DNA of 50,381 nucleotides from NCBI GenBank assembly GCA_937967615.1, contig CALCMJ010000091.1:1-50381 (forward strand), in the 5' to 3' direction. The notes under the pieces are model-generated. The model saw nothing but the letters and a program-made list of their open reading frames with translations. It did not search any database and was not told the DNA's origin. A program made the translations under genes and the position numbers. The DNA is from an uncultured Saprospiraceae bacterium. GTDB lineage: Bacteria; Bacteroidota; Bacteroidia; Chitinophagales; Saprospiraceae. Of the stretch, positions 1 through 8,242 are shown piece by piece. Positions within the stretch are counted from its first letter, which is position 1. Every line of letters begins with the position of its first letter.

Positions 1-693
1 GCTAGGGCTTGCGATACTCTCCGTGTCCACTCAAATGATTTGGATAACATCTATTTTAATTCTGGCGGAAATTGTGAAGGGCAAATAATCATATATGATG
101 AATTCAGCGAAATGTTTACTTATACTATTTATGACATCAGTCAGTTTTCAAAAATCTATTTAAGTGATCAATGCAGTTGGGATCTAGCAGAAATAAGTAT
201 ATTCCAATGCTTTACAAATGATTGTGACGATAACGATCCCAATGTAAATTTGAATCAAAATGAAATTCCATATAATGGAATAGATGATGATTGTGATGCT
301 AATACATTTGATGACGACTTAGATCAGGATGGATTTTTAATAGTAGACGATTGCGATGACACAAATGTCTTAATCAATCCAGATGCTGAAGAGATCCCAA
401 ACAACGGAATAGATGAAAACTGCGATGGTGATGACTTAACTTCTGCAACGCATGAATTATCAAATTCTACAGTGGAAATATATCCAAACCCTGTAAACAC
501 TCAACTTAAAATCTCAATACAAAAGGATTTGAATTACTCCATCCAACTAATTAACCTTAGAGGCGAAACTGTCTATCAAGCTCAAAATGTGAATACTATA
601 TCAATGGACAATTTTTCAACTGGAGTTTACTTAATTAAAATCCAGGATAATAGTTCAAAAGAATACATTATAGAAAAAATTGTGGTGAACTAA
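1..693 (+). CDS. C-terminal part of a T9SS-sorted secreted protein with MopE-like metal-binding repeats (5' partial)
   Basis: The reading frame is open from base 1, so the start lies outside the window. The visible 230 residues hold two copies of an Asp/Asn-rich motif with the pattern DCDD, about 20 residues, then NGIDDDCD or NGIDENCD. This resembles the putative metal-binding repeat of MopE-type proteins and probably binds calcium or copper. The last ~80 residues start with VEIYPNPV and end in a basic, hydrophobic strand, as in a T9SS type A sorting domain. The protein is therefore predicted to cross the outer membrane by T9SS and to be anchored or released at the surface. Its N-terminal catalytic or adhesive part cannot be seen. 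It converges on the HHH gene with a 4-bp overlap of the two stop codons. Confidence 0.85.
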   Translation, partial: ARACDTLRVHSNDLDNIYFNSGGNCEGQIIIYDEFSEMFTYTIYDISQFSKIYLSDQCSWDLAEISIFQCFTNDCDDNDPNVNLNQNEIPYNGIDDDCDANTFDDDLDQDGFLIVDDCDDTNVLINPDAEEIPNNGIDENCDGDDLTSATHELSNSTVEIYPNPVNTQLKISIQKDLNYSIQLINLRGETVYQAQNVNTISMDNFSTGVYLIKIQDNSSKEYIIEKIVVN

Positions 694-1571
694 TATTTGC
701 GCAAGACCATATACGGTAATGCCTTGTTTATATAATTAGAATCCACACCATCTAAGTTTCTGATGACATCAGCTTCTACTTGTTCAATTCCAGGATTATT
801 CTTTATATATCTCTTAATCGCATTTGCCGCTCTGAAATTTATAAACTTATGTGTTTGAAGTGAATCTGCTGGCAGCTCAAAAATATTTAATCGCTTAAAT
901 TTTGTTTGGTCTATTACTAATTGCGCCTTTATACTTGCAAACAAACTTGAATCAATCCCATACACTTCTTCAATTTGATCTATCGAATAAAATCCTCCTA
1001 AAATATTTCTGAATTTTATTATAGTACGGGCTCTTTTTTTACCAATCCCTTTCAATTTCATAAACTCTTCTTCATTCGCTGAATTAATATCAATACGAAT
1101 AGTATTGTCTTTTTGCTTTCTATACTTCTTTTTGGTTTTGTAAGCCTGGGCCTTTGGTTTTTCTTTAGCAATTTTTTCAATTTTTAGGTACGGAAATAAA
1201 TGCAAATAATCCTCCTCTTTTAAACCATAAATCTTTTTTACATCCTCTCTCTTTCTAAACCTATAACCCTTTTTCAAAAAGCCTGTCCAAGACTTAATCG
1301 CATAATTATCTAAACCAAAACTCCTTAGATCCTCCTCACTTACCTTATTAGGATCAAAAGGTAGCAGTTTGACAGAATCAAGTTCTTGGAATGCTATTCC
1401 CTTGTGTTCAAATTGAATGTCTTTAATAAAATTCTGCTGCGACACTTGAAAACTTGCTGTTAAAACAGGGCTTGTCCTCAAAGCGAATAATGCCAAACTC
1501 AATACTAATATTACTATTAAACCAACTCTCTCTCTTTTATTAAAATCTAATATTTGATTTGTCTTATCCAT
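690..1571 (-). CDS. Membrane-anchored helix-hairpin-helix DNA-binding protein (ComEA-like)
   Basis: This 293-residue protein has one membrane segment at about residues 16-33, followed by three helix-hairpin-helix regions (about 76-131, 162-221 and 229-290). The middle one carries the classic pattern INSANEEEF then LKGIGKKRA, as in ComEA-type DNA receptors. A basic linker at about 135-156 separates the first two. The ATG at 1571 lies inside the last codons of comEC and gives an 8-bp overlap, so translation is probably coupled. A TTG nine bases upstream is also in frame but looks less likely. The role inferred is binding incoming DNA on the periplasmic side for the adjacent ComEC channel. It is longer than typical ComEA proteins and has extra HHH units, so a different DNA-binding role cannot be excluded. 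Confidence 0.82.
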   Translation of the reverse strand: MDKTNQILDFNKRERVGLIVILVLSLALFALRTSPVLTASFQVSQQNFIKDIQFEHKGIAFQELDSVKLLPFDPNKVSEEDLRSFGLDNYAIKSWTGFLKKGYRFRKREDVKKIYGLKEEDYLHLFPYLKIEKIAKEKPKAQAYKTKKKYRKQKDNTIRIDINSANEEEFMKLKGIGKKRARTIIKFRNILGGFYSIDQIEEVYGIDSSLFASIKAQLVIDQTKFKRLNIFELPADSLQTHKFINFRAANAIKRYIKNNPGIEQVEADVIRNLDGVDSNYINKALPYMVLRKY

Positions 1572-3651
1572 GAATTTCAATTACTTTTTCTTTAGTTAAA
1601 CTATACTCTATATTGACCTTATCTAGAATATCCACGTATTTCTGTTTCAGAGAATGTCTATAACTCGAATCAATGATTACAAAACGAACAAAATAATGCT
1701 GCAAGAGCATTTCTAGATCCACCTCTGTTGCATTCGTAAGAATGAGATAATCAATACACATGGAATAATCTGAATATAAATTCTCTGGAGAATTCACTAA
1801 AAGAATGACCTTCTCTCCCAATTGAAAAAAGGGTGGGTTATAAAAAAAGACATTGCAATATTCTTTGTCCAGATGCACAAGGTCAATTTTGCTTTTTATT
1901 CTTTGGGCATTTCTATTGCTATTTGCAGTGAACTCTATTTGTTTTGCCTGCAGGCCCTCTGAACTATATGTCACAAGTTTTCCTCCTAAACAAAAATCAA
2001 CCAATGAGGACCCTCTTATGTCATATACAAAACACTTTGCATCTTGTTGTTTTTCTATGTCATCCCACAATGCATAAGCGTTTAAAAGAAAAATCATTAG
2101 ACATACTATTACGAGGTATTTTTTTGACCTAATAAAAAACAAAGTAAAACTCAACACAAGCCCATATAAGAGGCATATCTGAACATTGTCTAGATAAATA
2201 TCTTTTAATAGTGCACTCGGAAAATCTTGAATAGTTAATACACACTTTCGCAAAACATCAAGAGTGAAATTCAATATTGGCGAAAAAATGTATGTATTGA
2301 AACTTGGAATAACAAAATCAAAAACCAAGAGTCCTATACTGCAACAAAGGATAACAAAGGCGGCAGGAACTACTACTAATCCACTAAGAATAAAGTAGAG
2401 AGCAAACTTGTTGAAATATGCTATTCCTAAGGGTGCTACTAAAATCTGAGCAACACAGGAAAGCACAATCAAATCAAGAATATATCTAATTACAAAATGC
2501 TGAGCTCTATAATAATTCTGGACCAAGGGCATAAAAACAAGAATACTCGTGATAGCCAAGAAAGAAAATTGGAACCCCAAATAAAAGAGTTGGTAGGGAT
2601 TGTTTAATAGAATAATAAACGCTGCAGCTGCAAGACTGTTAAAGGACGAACTCGTTTTAGAAAAAATGCCGGCAGAAAAGTATAGCGAGAACATTAAACA
2701 TGCTCTTATTACTGCTGGGCCTGCGCCTGTTACCAAAGCAAACATCCAAATGACACTCAGATAAATCAAATACCTAAATATTTTAACGCGAAATGATTGG
2801 GAAGGCAAAAAATTTAAAAGCCATAAAAGAATCATACTTAAAATTCCAACATGAAGGCCCGACACTGCTAAAACATGAATAGCGCCTGAATCTATAAAGG
2901 CATCCTTTATTTCATCGTTTAGATCGCTTCGCTGTCCTAAGACCATTGCACTTGCAATGGATAAATTATCTTTATTCGAGATCCAATATTTTAAAATTTG
3001 ATAACTCTTCTCTCTGCAAATACTTGCCCACTGAAGAAGTAAATTCACTTTATTCTTTTCTAGGAGTGTCCAATCACCTTCATTTAGAAATCCTGTAAAG
3101 TGAATTTTCTGGTAAAAAAGATATTTGCTATAATCAAATGCATGTGGATTTGGATTCTTATTTAATCGCCTTAGATCTGTCAGAAATTGTATTCTATCGC
3201 CAAGCTCAATTTTATTTACACTATCCAATGGACTATATAAGATCGCATCACCACTACAAACACAAAAACTATCTTTCTGAATACCACAATATTCAAATGC
3301 TACTCGTAGCTCGTTACGCGTTTTTTTTTCAACAACTGCTTTTACAACTCCAACGTAATATTGGCAATCTTCAAAAGCAGAAAAATGATTCTCTTTGCTT
3401 ATAGGATTATTCGCATTGTACATAATCATTCCCAAAAAGAAAAGATGCACAAAAACTACAAAACCAAAAACCGTTTTGTATGCTTTAAGAAAATAGTGGA
3501 TTAATATAAGTAGGGATGTAAGAACAATTTCAATCTGAATGAGCAAAGAAGATTGCCAAGGATATTCTTTAAAATAGTAATCTGCGAAATAAATTCCCAG
3601 AAGGAATGGAATTAAAATCCGAATAAAAGGGTTCTGTCTGAATACTTCCAA
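1564..3651 (-). CDS. comEC: ComEC/Rec2-family DNA uptake channel protein
   Basis: This 695-residue polytopic membrane protein starts with two or three membrane segments, then a DUF4131-like soluble region (about 90-200). The Competence domain begins near residue 235 and carries the family hallmark HVLAVSGLHVG at 259-269, followed by multiple hydrophobic helices up to about 530. The C-terminal ~150 residues are soluble but lack the metal-binding histidine motif of the metallo-beta-lactamase domain found in full-length ComEC, as is common in Bacteroidota. ComEC is thought to form the inner-membrane channel for single-stranded DNA during transformation. The start is taken as TTG at 3651, because an in-frame stop sits two codons upstream and the N-terminus matches family starts. 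It overlaps the HHH gene downstream by 8 bp. Confidence 0.9.
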   Translation of the reverse strand: MEVFRQNPFIRILIPFLLGIYFADYYFKEYPWQSSLLIQIEIVLTSLLILIHYFLKAYKTVFGFVVFVHLFFLGMIMYNANNPISKENHFSAFEDCQYYVGVVKAVVEKKTRNELRVAFEYCGIQKDSFCVCSGDAILYSPLDSVNKIELGDRIQFLTDLRRLNKNPNPHAFDYSKYLFYQKIHFTGFLNEGDWTLLEKNKVNLLLQWASICREKSYQILKYWISNKDNLSIASAMVLGQRSDLNDEIKDAFIDSGAIHVLAVSGLHVGILSMILLWLLNFLPSQSFRVKIFRYLIYLSVIWMFALVTGAGPAVIRACLMFSLYFSAGIFSKTSSSFNSLAAAAFIILLNNPYQLFYLGFQFSFLAITSILVFMPLVQNYYRAQHFVIRYILDLIVLSCVAQILVAPLGIAYFNKFALYFILSGLVVVPAAFVILCCSIGLLVFDFVIPSFNTYIFSPILNFTLDVLRKCVLTIQDFPSALLKDIYLDNVQICLLYGLVLSFTLFFIRSKKYLVIVCLMIFLLNAYALWDDIEKQQDAKCFVYDIRGSSLVDFCLGGKLVTYSSEGLQAKQIEFTANSNRNAQRIKSKIDLVHLDKEYCNVFFYNPPFFQLGEKVILLVNSPENLYSDYSMCIDYLILTNATEVDLEMLLQHYFVRFVIIDSSYRHSLKQKYVDILDKVNIEYSLTKEKVIEIHG

Positions 3652-3654
3652 AGC

Positions 3655-3679
3655 TTACCATTATATCTTCTAATGGTAA
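3655..3679 (-). promoter_or_regulatory. Perfect stem-loop in the comEC 5' leader
   Basis: TTACCATTA and TAATGGTAA form a perfect 9-bp inverted repeat with a 7-base loop. On the comEC strand the 3' arm ends three bases before the TTG start codon, so folding would bury the ribosome-binding region. There is no T-run after it, so it does not look like an intrinsic terminator. A translational control element is inferred and has not been shown. Confidence 0.45.
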
Positions 3680-3738
3680 AAAAGTAGCGAAGGTAATCCA
3701 GAACTTAAAAAGTTATAAAAAAAACCCCAATGAAGCCT

Positions 3739-6468
3739 CTAGATCTTAAACGCTTTTTCTACTAATGCACTTTGTTGTTTATCATGCACCTTTTTGAAAC
3801 CAGTTGCCGGAGAAGCACTCGCTTTTCTAGAAACTAGATCAATAGGCATCGTACGCCAAAATCGCATGAGATAACTCCAAGCGCCCATGTTAGCAGATTC
3901 CTCTTGTACCCAATGAAATTTTGCTTTGTCATACTTCTTAAAAATAGCTTCAATTTGCTTTTTTGGATAAGGATATAATTGTTCCATACGAACTATTGCT
4001 GTAGTGTTATCTTTAGTTTCTTCCTTATACGATAAGAGGTCATAATACACCTTACCAGAACAAATGAGAACTCTATTTACTTGGCTTGATTTAACTGTAG
4101 TATCATCAACAACTTCTTCAAATTTTGTTTTCCCTAAGAAATCACCAAAAGAAGAAACTGCTTTAGGATGTCTCAATAAGGATTTTGGAGACATTACAAT
4201 CAATGGTTTTCTGAATGGTCTTTCTAGCTGTCTTCTCAAAGCATGGAAAAAGTTAGCTGGACTTGTGATGTTAGCAACCGTAATATTATTATCAGCGCCT
4301 AATTGTAAGAAACGCTCCAGTCTTGCACTTGAGTGCTCCGGTCCTTGTCCTTCATAACCGTGTGGTAACAACATGACTAAACCACTCATTCTATTCCACT
4401 TACTTTCTGAAGCGGCAATAAATTGGTCCACAATCACCTGCGCACCATTGTAAAAATCACCAAACTGCGCCTCCCAAATAACCAAACTATTTGGCGATGC
4501 CAATGAGTACCCAAATTCAAATCCTAATACAGCAAACTCTGATAAAAGAGAATTGAAAATTCTAAACTTACCCTGTTTTTCAGAAATTCTAGAAAGCCTG
4601 TTATACTCTTCAAACGTATCATTGTCATAAAAAACAGCATGCCTGTGTGAGAATGTACCTCTACGTACATCTTGGCCACTGATTCTTACATCTTTTCCTT
4701 GCTCTAGAATACTTGCATACGCCAGAAGTTCTGCAAGCGCCCAATCTAATTTTTCACTCTCAATAAGCTTATTGTTGGATTTTCTGAGTCTGTTTATTTT
4801 TGATAATATATTGAAACCCTCAGGTAGATCCATGATTTTTTCCAAAAGATGAACTACTGTATCCTTTGATATTCCTGTAGAAGGAGATACTTCAAAGTCT
4901 TTATCAGTGGTTAACTTCTTTAACTTTTTCCACTCTTTTTCTGGTTCTTGATAGGTATATGGTAAGGGTTTTTGCTTAATCAAATTTAATCTGTTCTGAA
5001 GATCGTCCCAAAAAGTCTTTTCCATATTTTCAGCTATCCTCTTTTCTATTTCTCCATCATTTACAAGCTTTTGTATGTATAGATCTCTTGGGTTGGGATG
5101 TTTATTTATGATCTCATACATCAAAGGTTGAGTAAATTTTGGATCATCTCCTTCATTATGCCCATGCCTCCTATAACACACCATATCTATAAACACATCA
5201 TTATTAAACTTCTGTCTGTATTCAGTTGCTAATTCTGCAGCAAATACGACTGCCTCAGGGTCGTCTCCATTTACATGAAAAACCGGAGCCTGTACTAAAG
5301 ACGCTGCCGCAGTACAATATGTTGACGAACGTGCCTCATCAAAATCAGTTGTAAAGCCTATTTGATTATTAATTACAAAGTGAATTGTTCCTCCTGTATA
5401 ATACCCTTCCAACTGACTCATTTGGACAGTCTCATAACTCACTCCTTGTCCAGCAATCGCAGCATCACCGTGAATCAATATGGGTAAAATTTTATCGTAA
5501 TCACTGCCATAAAGAATATCTGCTTTTGCTCTAGCAAAACCCTCAAGAACTGGGTTGACTGCTTCTAGATGAGAAGGATTAGGAGCTAATTTTAAGTGTA
5601 CCGTTTTACCAGATGCTGTCTCCACCATTGAAGAATACCCTAAGTGATACTTTACATCCCCGTCTCCATAGCTGTGATTAGGCAAGGCATTCCCTTCAAA
5701 TTCATTGAAAATATTTTCATAGGTCTTCCCCATAATATTCGCAAGCACGTTTAATCTTCCTCTATGCGCCATACCTATGACTACTTCTTCTACTTTATCA
5801 GATGCTCCTTCGCTGATAATAGCATCCAAAGCAGCGATTGTAGTCTCACCTCCTTCTAATGAGAATCTTTTTTGGCCAATATATTTAGTGTGCAAAAACT
5901 TCTCAAAAACTACAGCACCATTCAACTTAGATAAGATTCTCTCTTTCTTGTCTTTTGATAATCCATAGTCTCCTTCTAGATTTCTTTTTTCTATCTTTTC
6001 TCTCAGCCACATACGCTTCTCTCTGTTCTCTATATGGCAATATTCAAAGCCTATGTTTCCACAATAGATTTTATGCATGCGATCTATTAATTGCTGCAGA
6101 CTTCCATTCATAACCCCTACTTCAGCACCCGCATTTGAAACATATGATAGATCAGCCTCCGTTAGCCCATAGTCTGCTAAGTCTAAATGTGGCTTTCTGT
6201 CCTTCCTTTTTCTTATCGGATTAGTCGTAGATAAGAGATGTCCCCTATTCCGGAATCCATGAATAATAGACATTACATTGAAATCTTTTTGGCTTACAGG
6301 CTCTTTTCCCACAGCAATACTATCGCCATTTTGCTGATTTCCGAATTCAAAGCCTTCAAAAAAGACTCTCCAACCCTCCTCAACAGAAGCTGGGTCTGAG
6401 ATATACGTCTTATAAATTTGATCTATGTAGCTCGGATGAGCGTTAAAAACGTAAGAATAGTCCTTCAT
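3739..6468 (-). CDS. sucA: 2-oxoglutarate dehydrogenase E1 component
   Basis: This is the thiamine-diphosphate-dependent E1 subunit that decarboxylates 2-oxoglutarate in the TCA cycle. Its 909 residues match the family length. The N-terminal E1 helix region (YVFNAHPSYIDQIYKTY) is present. It is followed by GMAHRGRLNVL at 232-242, HGDAAIAGQG at 333-342, and the thiamine/metal-binding stretch around NGDDPEA (400-406) with RRHGHNEGDDP just after. The C-terminal transketolase-like half includes a LPHGYEGQGPEHSSAR motif. The E2 gene (sucB) is not adjacent. The ATG at 6468 agrees with the family N-terminus. A TACATTTG element upstream could be its promoter. The gene is divergent from rpsT and is followed 87 bp later by comEC on the same strand. 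Confidence 0.97.
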   Translation of the reverse strand: MKDYSYVFNAHPSYIDQIYKTYISDPASVEEGWRVFFEGFEFGNQQNGDSIAVGKEPVSQKDFNVMSIIHGFRNRGHLLSTTNPIRKRKDRKPHLDLADYGLTEADLSYVSNAGAEVGVMNGSLQQLIDRMHKIYCGNIGFEYCHIENREKRMWLREKIEKRNLEGDYGLSKDKKERILSKLNGAVVFEKFLHTKYIGQKRFSLEGGETTIAALDAIISEGASDKVEEVVIGMAHRGRLNVLANIMGKTYENIFNEFEGNALPNHSYGDGDVKYHLGYSSMVETASGKTVHLKLAPNPSHLEAVNPVLEGFARAKADILYGSDYDKILPILIHGDAAIAGQGVSYETVQMSQLEGYYTGGTIHFVINNQIGFTTDFDEARSSTYCTAAASLVQAPVFHVNGDDPEAVVFAAELATEYRQKFNNDVFIDMVCYRRHGHNEGDDPKFTQPLMYEIINKHPNPRDLYIQKLVNDGEIEKRIAENMEKTFWDDLQNRLNLIKQKPLPYTYQEPEKEWKKLKKLTTDKDFEVSPSTGISKDTVVHLLEKIMDLPEGFNILSKINRLRKSNNKLIESEKLDWALAELLAYASILEQGKDVRISGQDVRRGTFSHRHAVFYDNDTFEEYNRLSRISEKQGKFRIFNSLLSEFAVLGFEFGYSLASPNSLVIWEAQFGDFYNGAQVIVDQFIAASESKWNRMSGLVMLLPHGYEGQGPEHSSARLERFLQLGADNNITVANITSPANFFHALRRQLERPFRKPLIVMSPKSLLRHPKAVSSFGDFLGKTKFEEVVDDTTVKSSQVNRVLICSGKVYYDLLSYKEETKDNTTAIVRMEQLYPYPKKQIEAIFKKYDKAKFHWVQEESANMGAWSYLMRFWRTMPIDLVSRKASASPATGFKKVHDKQQSALVEKAFKI

Positions 6469-6493
6469 TTTATCAATTTCTCATTTGGTAAGC

Positions 6494-6501
6494 CAAATGT
6501 A
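6494..6501 (-). promoter_or_regulatory. Possible -7 promoter element of sucA
   Basis: The minus strand reads TACATTTG, an exact match to the Bacteroidota -7 consensus TAnnTTTG. It lies about 25 bases before the sucA ATG. No good TTTG was found at the usual distance upstream, so only half of the promoter is supported. Confidence 0.35.
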
Positions 6502-6583
6502 ATAAGTAATTTCTGTTTCAGAATACAGGATACCTTGATTCTAAAGCAAAAAATACTCCATTTTCTCAATTTTTTAATAAAGA

Positions 6584-6618
6584 TTTGTTTTTATAAGAGC
6601 AAAATTGCCTTACTTTTG
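6584..6618 (+). promoter_or_regulatory. Bacteroidota-type promoter of rpsT
   Basis: TTTG at 6584-6587 and TACTTTTG at 6611-6618 match the -33 and -7 elements used by the Bacteroidota primary sigma factor, with a 23-base spacer. The -7 element ends 25 bases before the rpsT ATG. Confidence 0.65.
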
Positions 6619-6643
6619 CAATCCTTTAAGAAAATATACATTT

Positions 6644-6895
6644 ATGGCGCATCATAAGTCGGCAAAGAAAAGAATTAGACAAGACGAGTTAAAAAGAACT
6701 CAGAATAGATATTACAAAAAATCTACTAGGACAGCTATAGCTAAACTTAGGGAGATTGAAACTAAGGCAGAAGCCCAAAAGTTCTTGCCTAAGGTAATCA
6801 GTATGATAGATAGATTAGCCAAAAGAAATACATGGCACAAAAATAAAGCTTCAAATCTGAAAGGGAAGTTGATGAAATTCGTCAACGGTCTCTAA
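6644..6895 (+). CDS. rpsT: Small ribosomal subunit protein bS20
   Basis: This 83-residue, very basic protein starts MAHHKSAKKRIRQ, the typical S20 N-terminus, and ends in the conserved region with RNTWHKNKASNLKGKL. S20 binds 16S rRNA and helps 30S assembly. An in-frame upstream start at 6605 would add 13 residues that do not fit the family, so ATG 6644 is chosen. That choice also agrees with the promoter just upstream. The gene stands alone and is followed by a clear hairpin terminator. Confidence 0.97.
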   Translation: MAHHKSAKKRIRQDELKRTQNRYYKKSTRTAIAKLREIETKAEAQKFLPKVISMIDRLAKRNTWHKNKASNLKGKLMKFVNGL

Positions 6896-6911
6896 TCATA
6901 GACGATTGAAC

Positions 6912-6947
6912 AAAAAAAAGGTGTTGATTTCTCAACACCTTTTTTTT
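6912..6947. terminator. Bidirectional intrinsic terminator after rpsT
   Basis: GGTGTTGA (6920-6927) and TCAACACC (6932-6939) form an 8-bp stem with a 4-base loop. A run of A lies before it and a run of T after it. It can stop rpsT transcription from the left and also transcripts of the convergent PUR-domain gene. Confidence 0.88.
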
Positions 6948-6968
6948 ATCTATTTTATTAAAGTCCCT

Positions 6969-7424
6969 TTACCAGGACATATCATCTTCTGTTTCAACAG
7001 TATCTCCACCCTCAGCTTTAGGGCTTGCAGGAGTTTCTGTCTCAGATTCAGTTGAAGTCTCAGAAGTTGCATCTTTAGCTCCACCAGAACTTAGACCAGC
7101 AGCTTCCTCAGCAGCCTTACTTTCTTCCCATTCTTTTTGTCTCTTCTCGTACAACTCATAATCAAAATCAGGCAGGAGATCTGTTTTTATATGATCAATT
7201 ACCTCGGTAAGACTGTTCGTAAACCTATTAAAATCTTCCTTGTAAAGGAAAATCTTATGTCTCTCATAACCATCACTGTTGAATTTCTTTGTGCTTTCAG
7301 TTATCGTAATGTAATAATCTTCCCCTTTCGTCTTTCTCACATCAAAGAAATAAGTTCTTCTCTTCCCCGCCTTTACTTTGGTCGAATAGATGCTCTCAAA
7401 CCTGTTACTTCCTTCAGAATCCAC
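6969..7424 (-). CDS. DUF3276 / PUR-domain nucleic-acid-binding protein
   Basis: The 151-residue protein has an N-terminal domain (about 8-100) of the DUF3276 family, which folds like the PUR repeat of Pur-alpha. The stretch FESIYSTKVKAGKRRTYFFD is typical of the family. The C-terminal third is a low-complexity acidic Ser/Thr/Glu tail ending in EDDMSW. PUR proteins bind single-stranded DNA or RNA. In Bacteroidota the cellular role is not established. The start is GTG at 7424, since a stop codon lies six codons upstream and no ATG is available. A TATATTTG element precedes it. Confidence 0.85.
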   Translation of the reverse strand: MDSEGSNRFESIYSTKVKAGKRRTYFFDVRKTKGEDYYITITESTKKFNSDGYERHKIFLYKEDFNRFTNSLTEVIDHIKTDLLPDFDYELYEKRQKEWEESKAAEEAAGLSSGGAKDATSETSTESETETPASPKAEGGDTVETEDDMSW

Positions 7425-7460
7425 TTTAAAACGTTTTAATTAGTTATTATCTGTCCTATA

Positions 7461-7468
7461 CAAATATA
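7461..7468 (-). promoter_or_regulatory. Possible -7 element of the PUR-domain gene
   Basis: TATATTTG on the minus strand fits TAnnTTTG and lies about 37 bases before the GTG start. The -33 match upstream is poor (TTAG), so confidence is limited. Confidence 0.4.
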
Positions 7469-7486
7469 GTTATTTTCCTTATACTA

Positions 7487-8164
7487 CTAAGATTGTGGCC
7501 CATTATAAAAGGCAAAACTAATTCCATAAGTTACAAATTTTTCCAAAGAATCATTACTTGGAGCCAACTCTAAAGAGTCCCTAACTAAACTCAAATCCGT
7601 AGATTGCCAAGGGATATTCACAAATGGGCGCACTTGGAATGATAAAGATTTCGTGCCTCCGAGGTTAAAAATCGCATATATCTTGGTGGAATTGATGCTC
7701 TTTTGCATTATTGAACGCTTCTCGTTTGTGGTGGCTATATTTTCTTGCACCTTGTGTTTGCGTCTTCCTAAAGCAATACCATAGCCAAATTTCCCCCAAA
7801 TATTTTCAATCCCCAGAGAATAGCCGCTCAATCCCCAATACAACTTTTGTCTAAACAAGTCTCCTGTCACTGAATCTTCTCCTAAAGCATCTTTATCCGT
7901 CGATAAATTTTCAAAATTAAATTCAATGCCTAAGTTTTCGAACTTATAATTTAACCCAATTTCAATTCCAGAAACTAGATGCACATCTTTCATTTCTCTA
8001 TCTAGGCGAAAAGCATTCTGCGTATTAAAGTCAGAAATTATGGCATTATTTGCTGGCGCTCCTGTATAGGCAAAGCTATAACCGGCTTTCACATTGAATT
8101 GTGCTTGACAGACAGCGCAGATTGAGAGAAATAAAATCAAGAAGATTGATTGCTTAAAAACCAT
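7487..8164 (-). CDS. Outer-membrane beta-barrel-like protein
   Basis: A 225-residue protein with a signal peptide (MVFKQSIFLILFLSICAVCQA) that is probably cleaved after AQA. The rest is made of alternating polar/hydrophobic stretches with aromatic residues, such as GIEIGLNYKFENLGIEFNFENL and KFVTYGISFAFYNG. This is the pattern of an 8- to 10-strand outer-membrane barrel of the porin-like type. No catalytic motif is visible and the exact family was not recognised. It is on the same strand as the PUR-domain gene 62 bp downstream and divergent from the glycosyltransferase gene. Function is unknown. Confidence 0.65.
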   Translation of the reverse strand: MVFKQSIFLILFLSICAVCQAQFNVKAGYSFAYTGAPANNAIISDFNTQNAFRLDREMKDVHLVSGIEIGLNYKFENLGIEFNFENLSTDKDALGEDSVTGDLFRQKLYWGLSGYSLGIENIWGKFGYGIALGRRKHKVQENIATTNEKRSIMQKSINSTKIYAIFNLGGTKSLSFQVRPFVNIPWQSTDLSLVRDSLELAPSNDSLEKFVTYGISFAFYNGPQS

Positions 8165-8186
8165 ATAAAGCCTTAATTTTCTGTAA

Positions 8187-8194
8187 CAAATGTA
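8187..8194 (-). promoter_or_regulatory. Possible -7 element of the barrel-protein gene
   Basis: TACATTTG on the minus strand fits TAnnTTTG about 22 bases before the start codon. No -33 element at the usual distance was found. Confidence 0.33.
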
Positions 8195-8242
8195 TTATAA
8201 TAATGTAAAATATCTTTATTTCAAGTTCATATCTGGTTCTTC

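Noticed and set aside
6605-6643. Longer N-terminus for ribosomal protein S20
   Set aside because: The extra residues do not fit the family and would begin upstream of, or within, the promoter.
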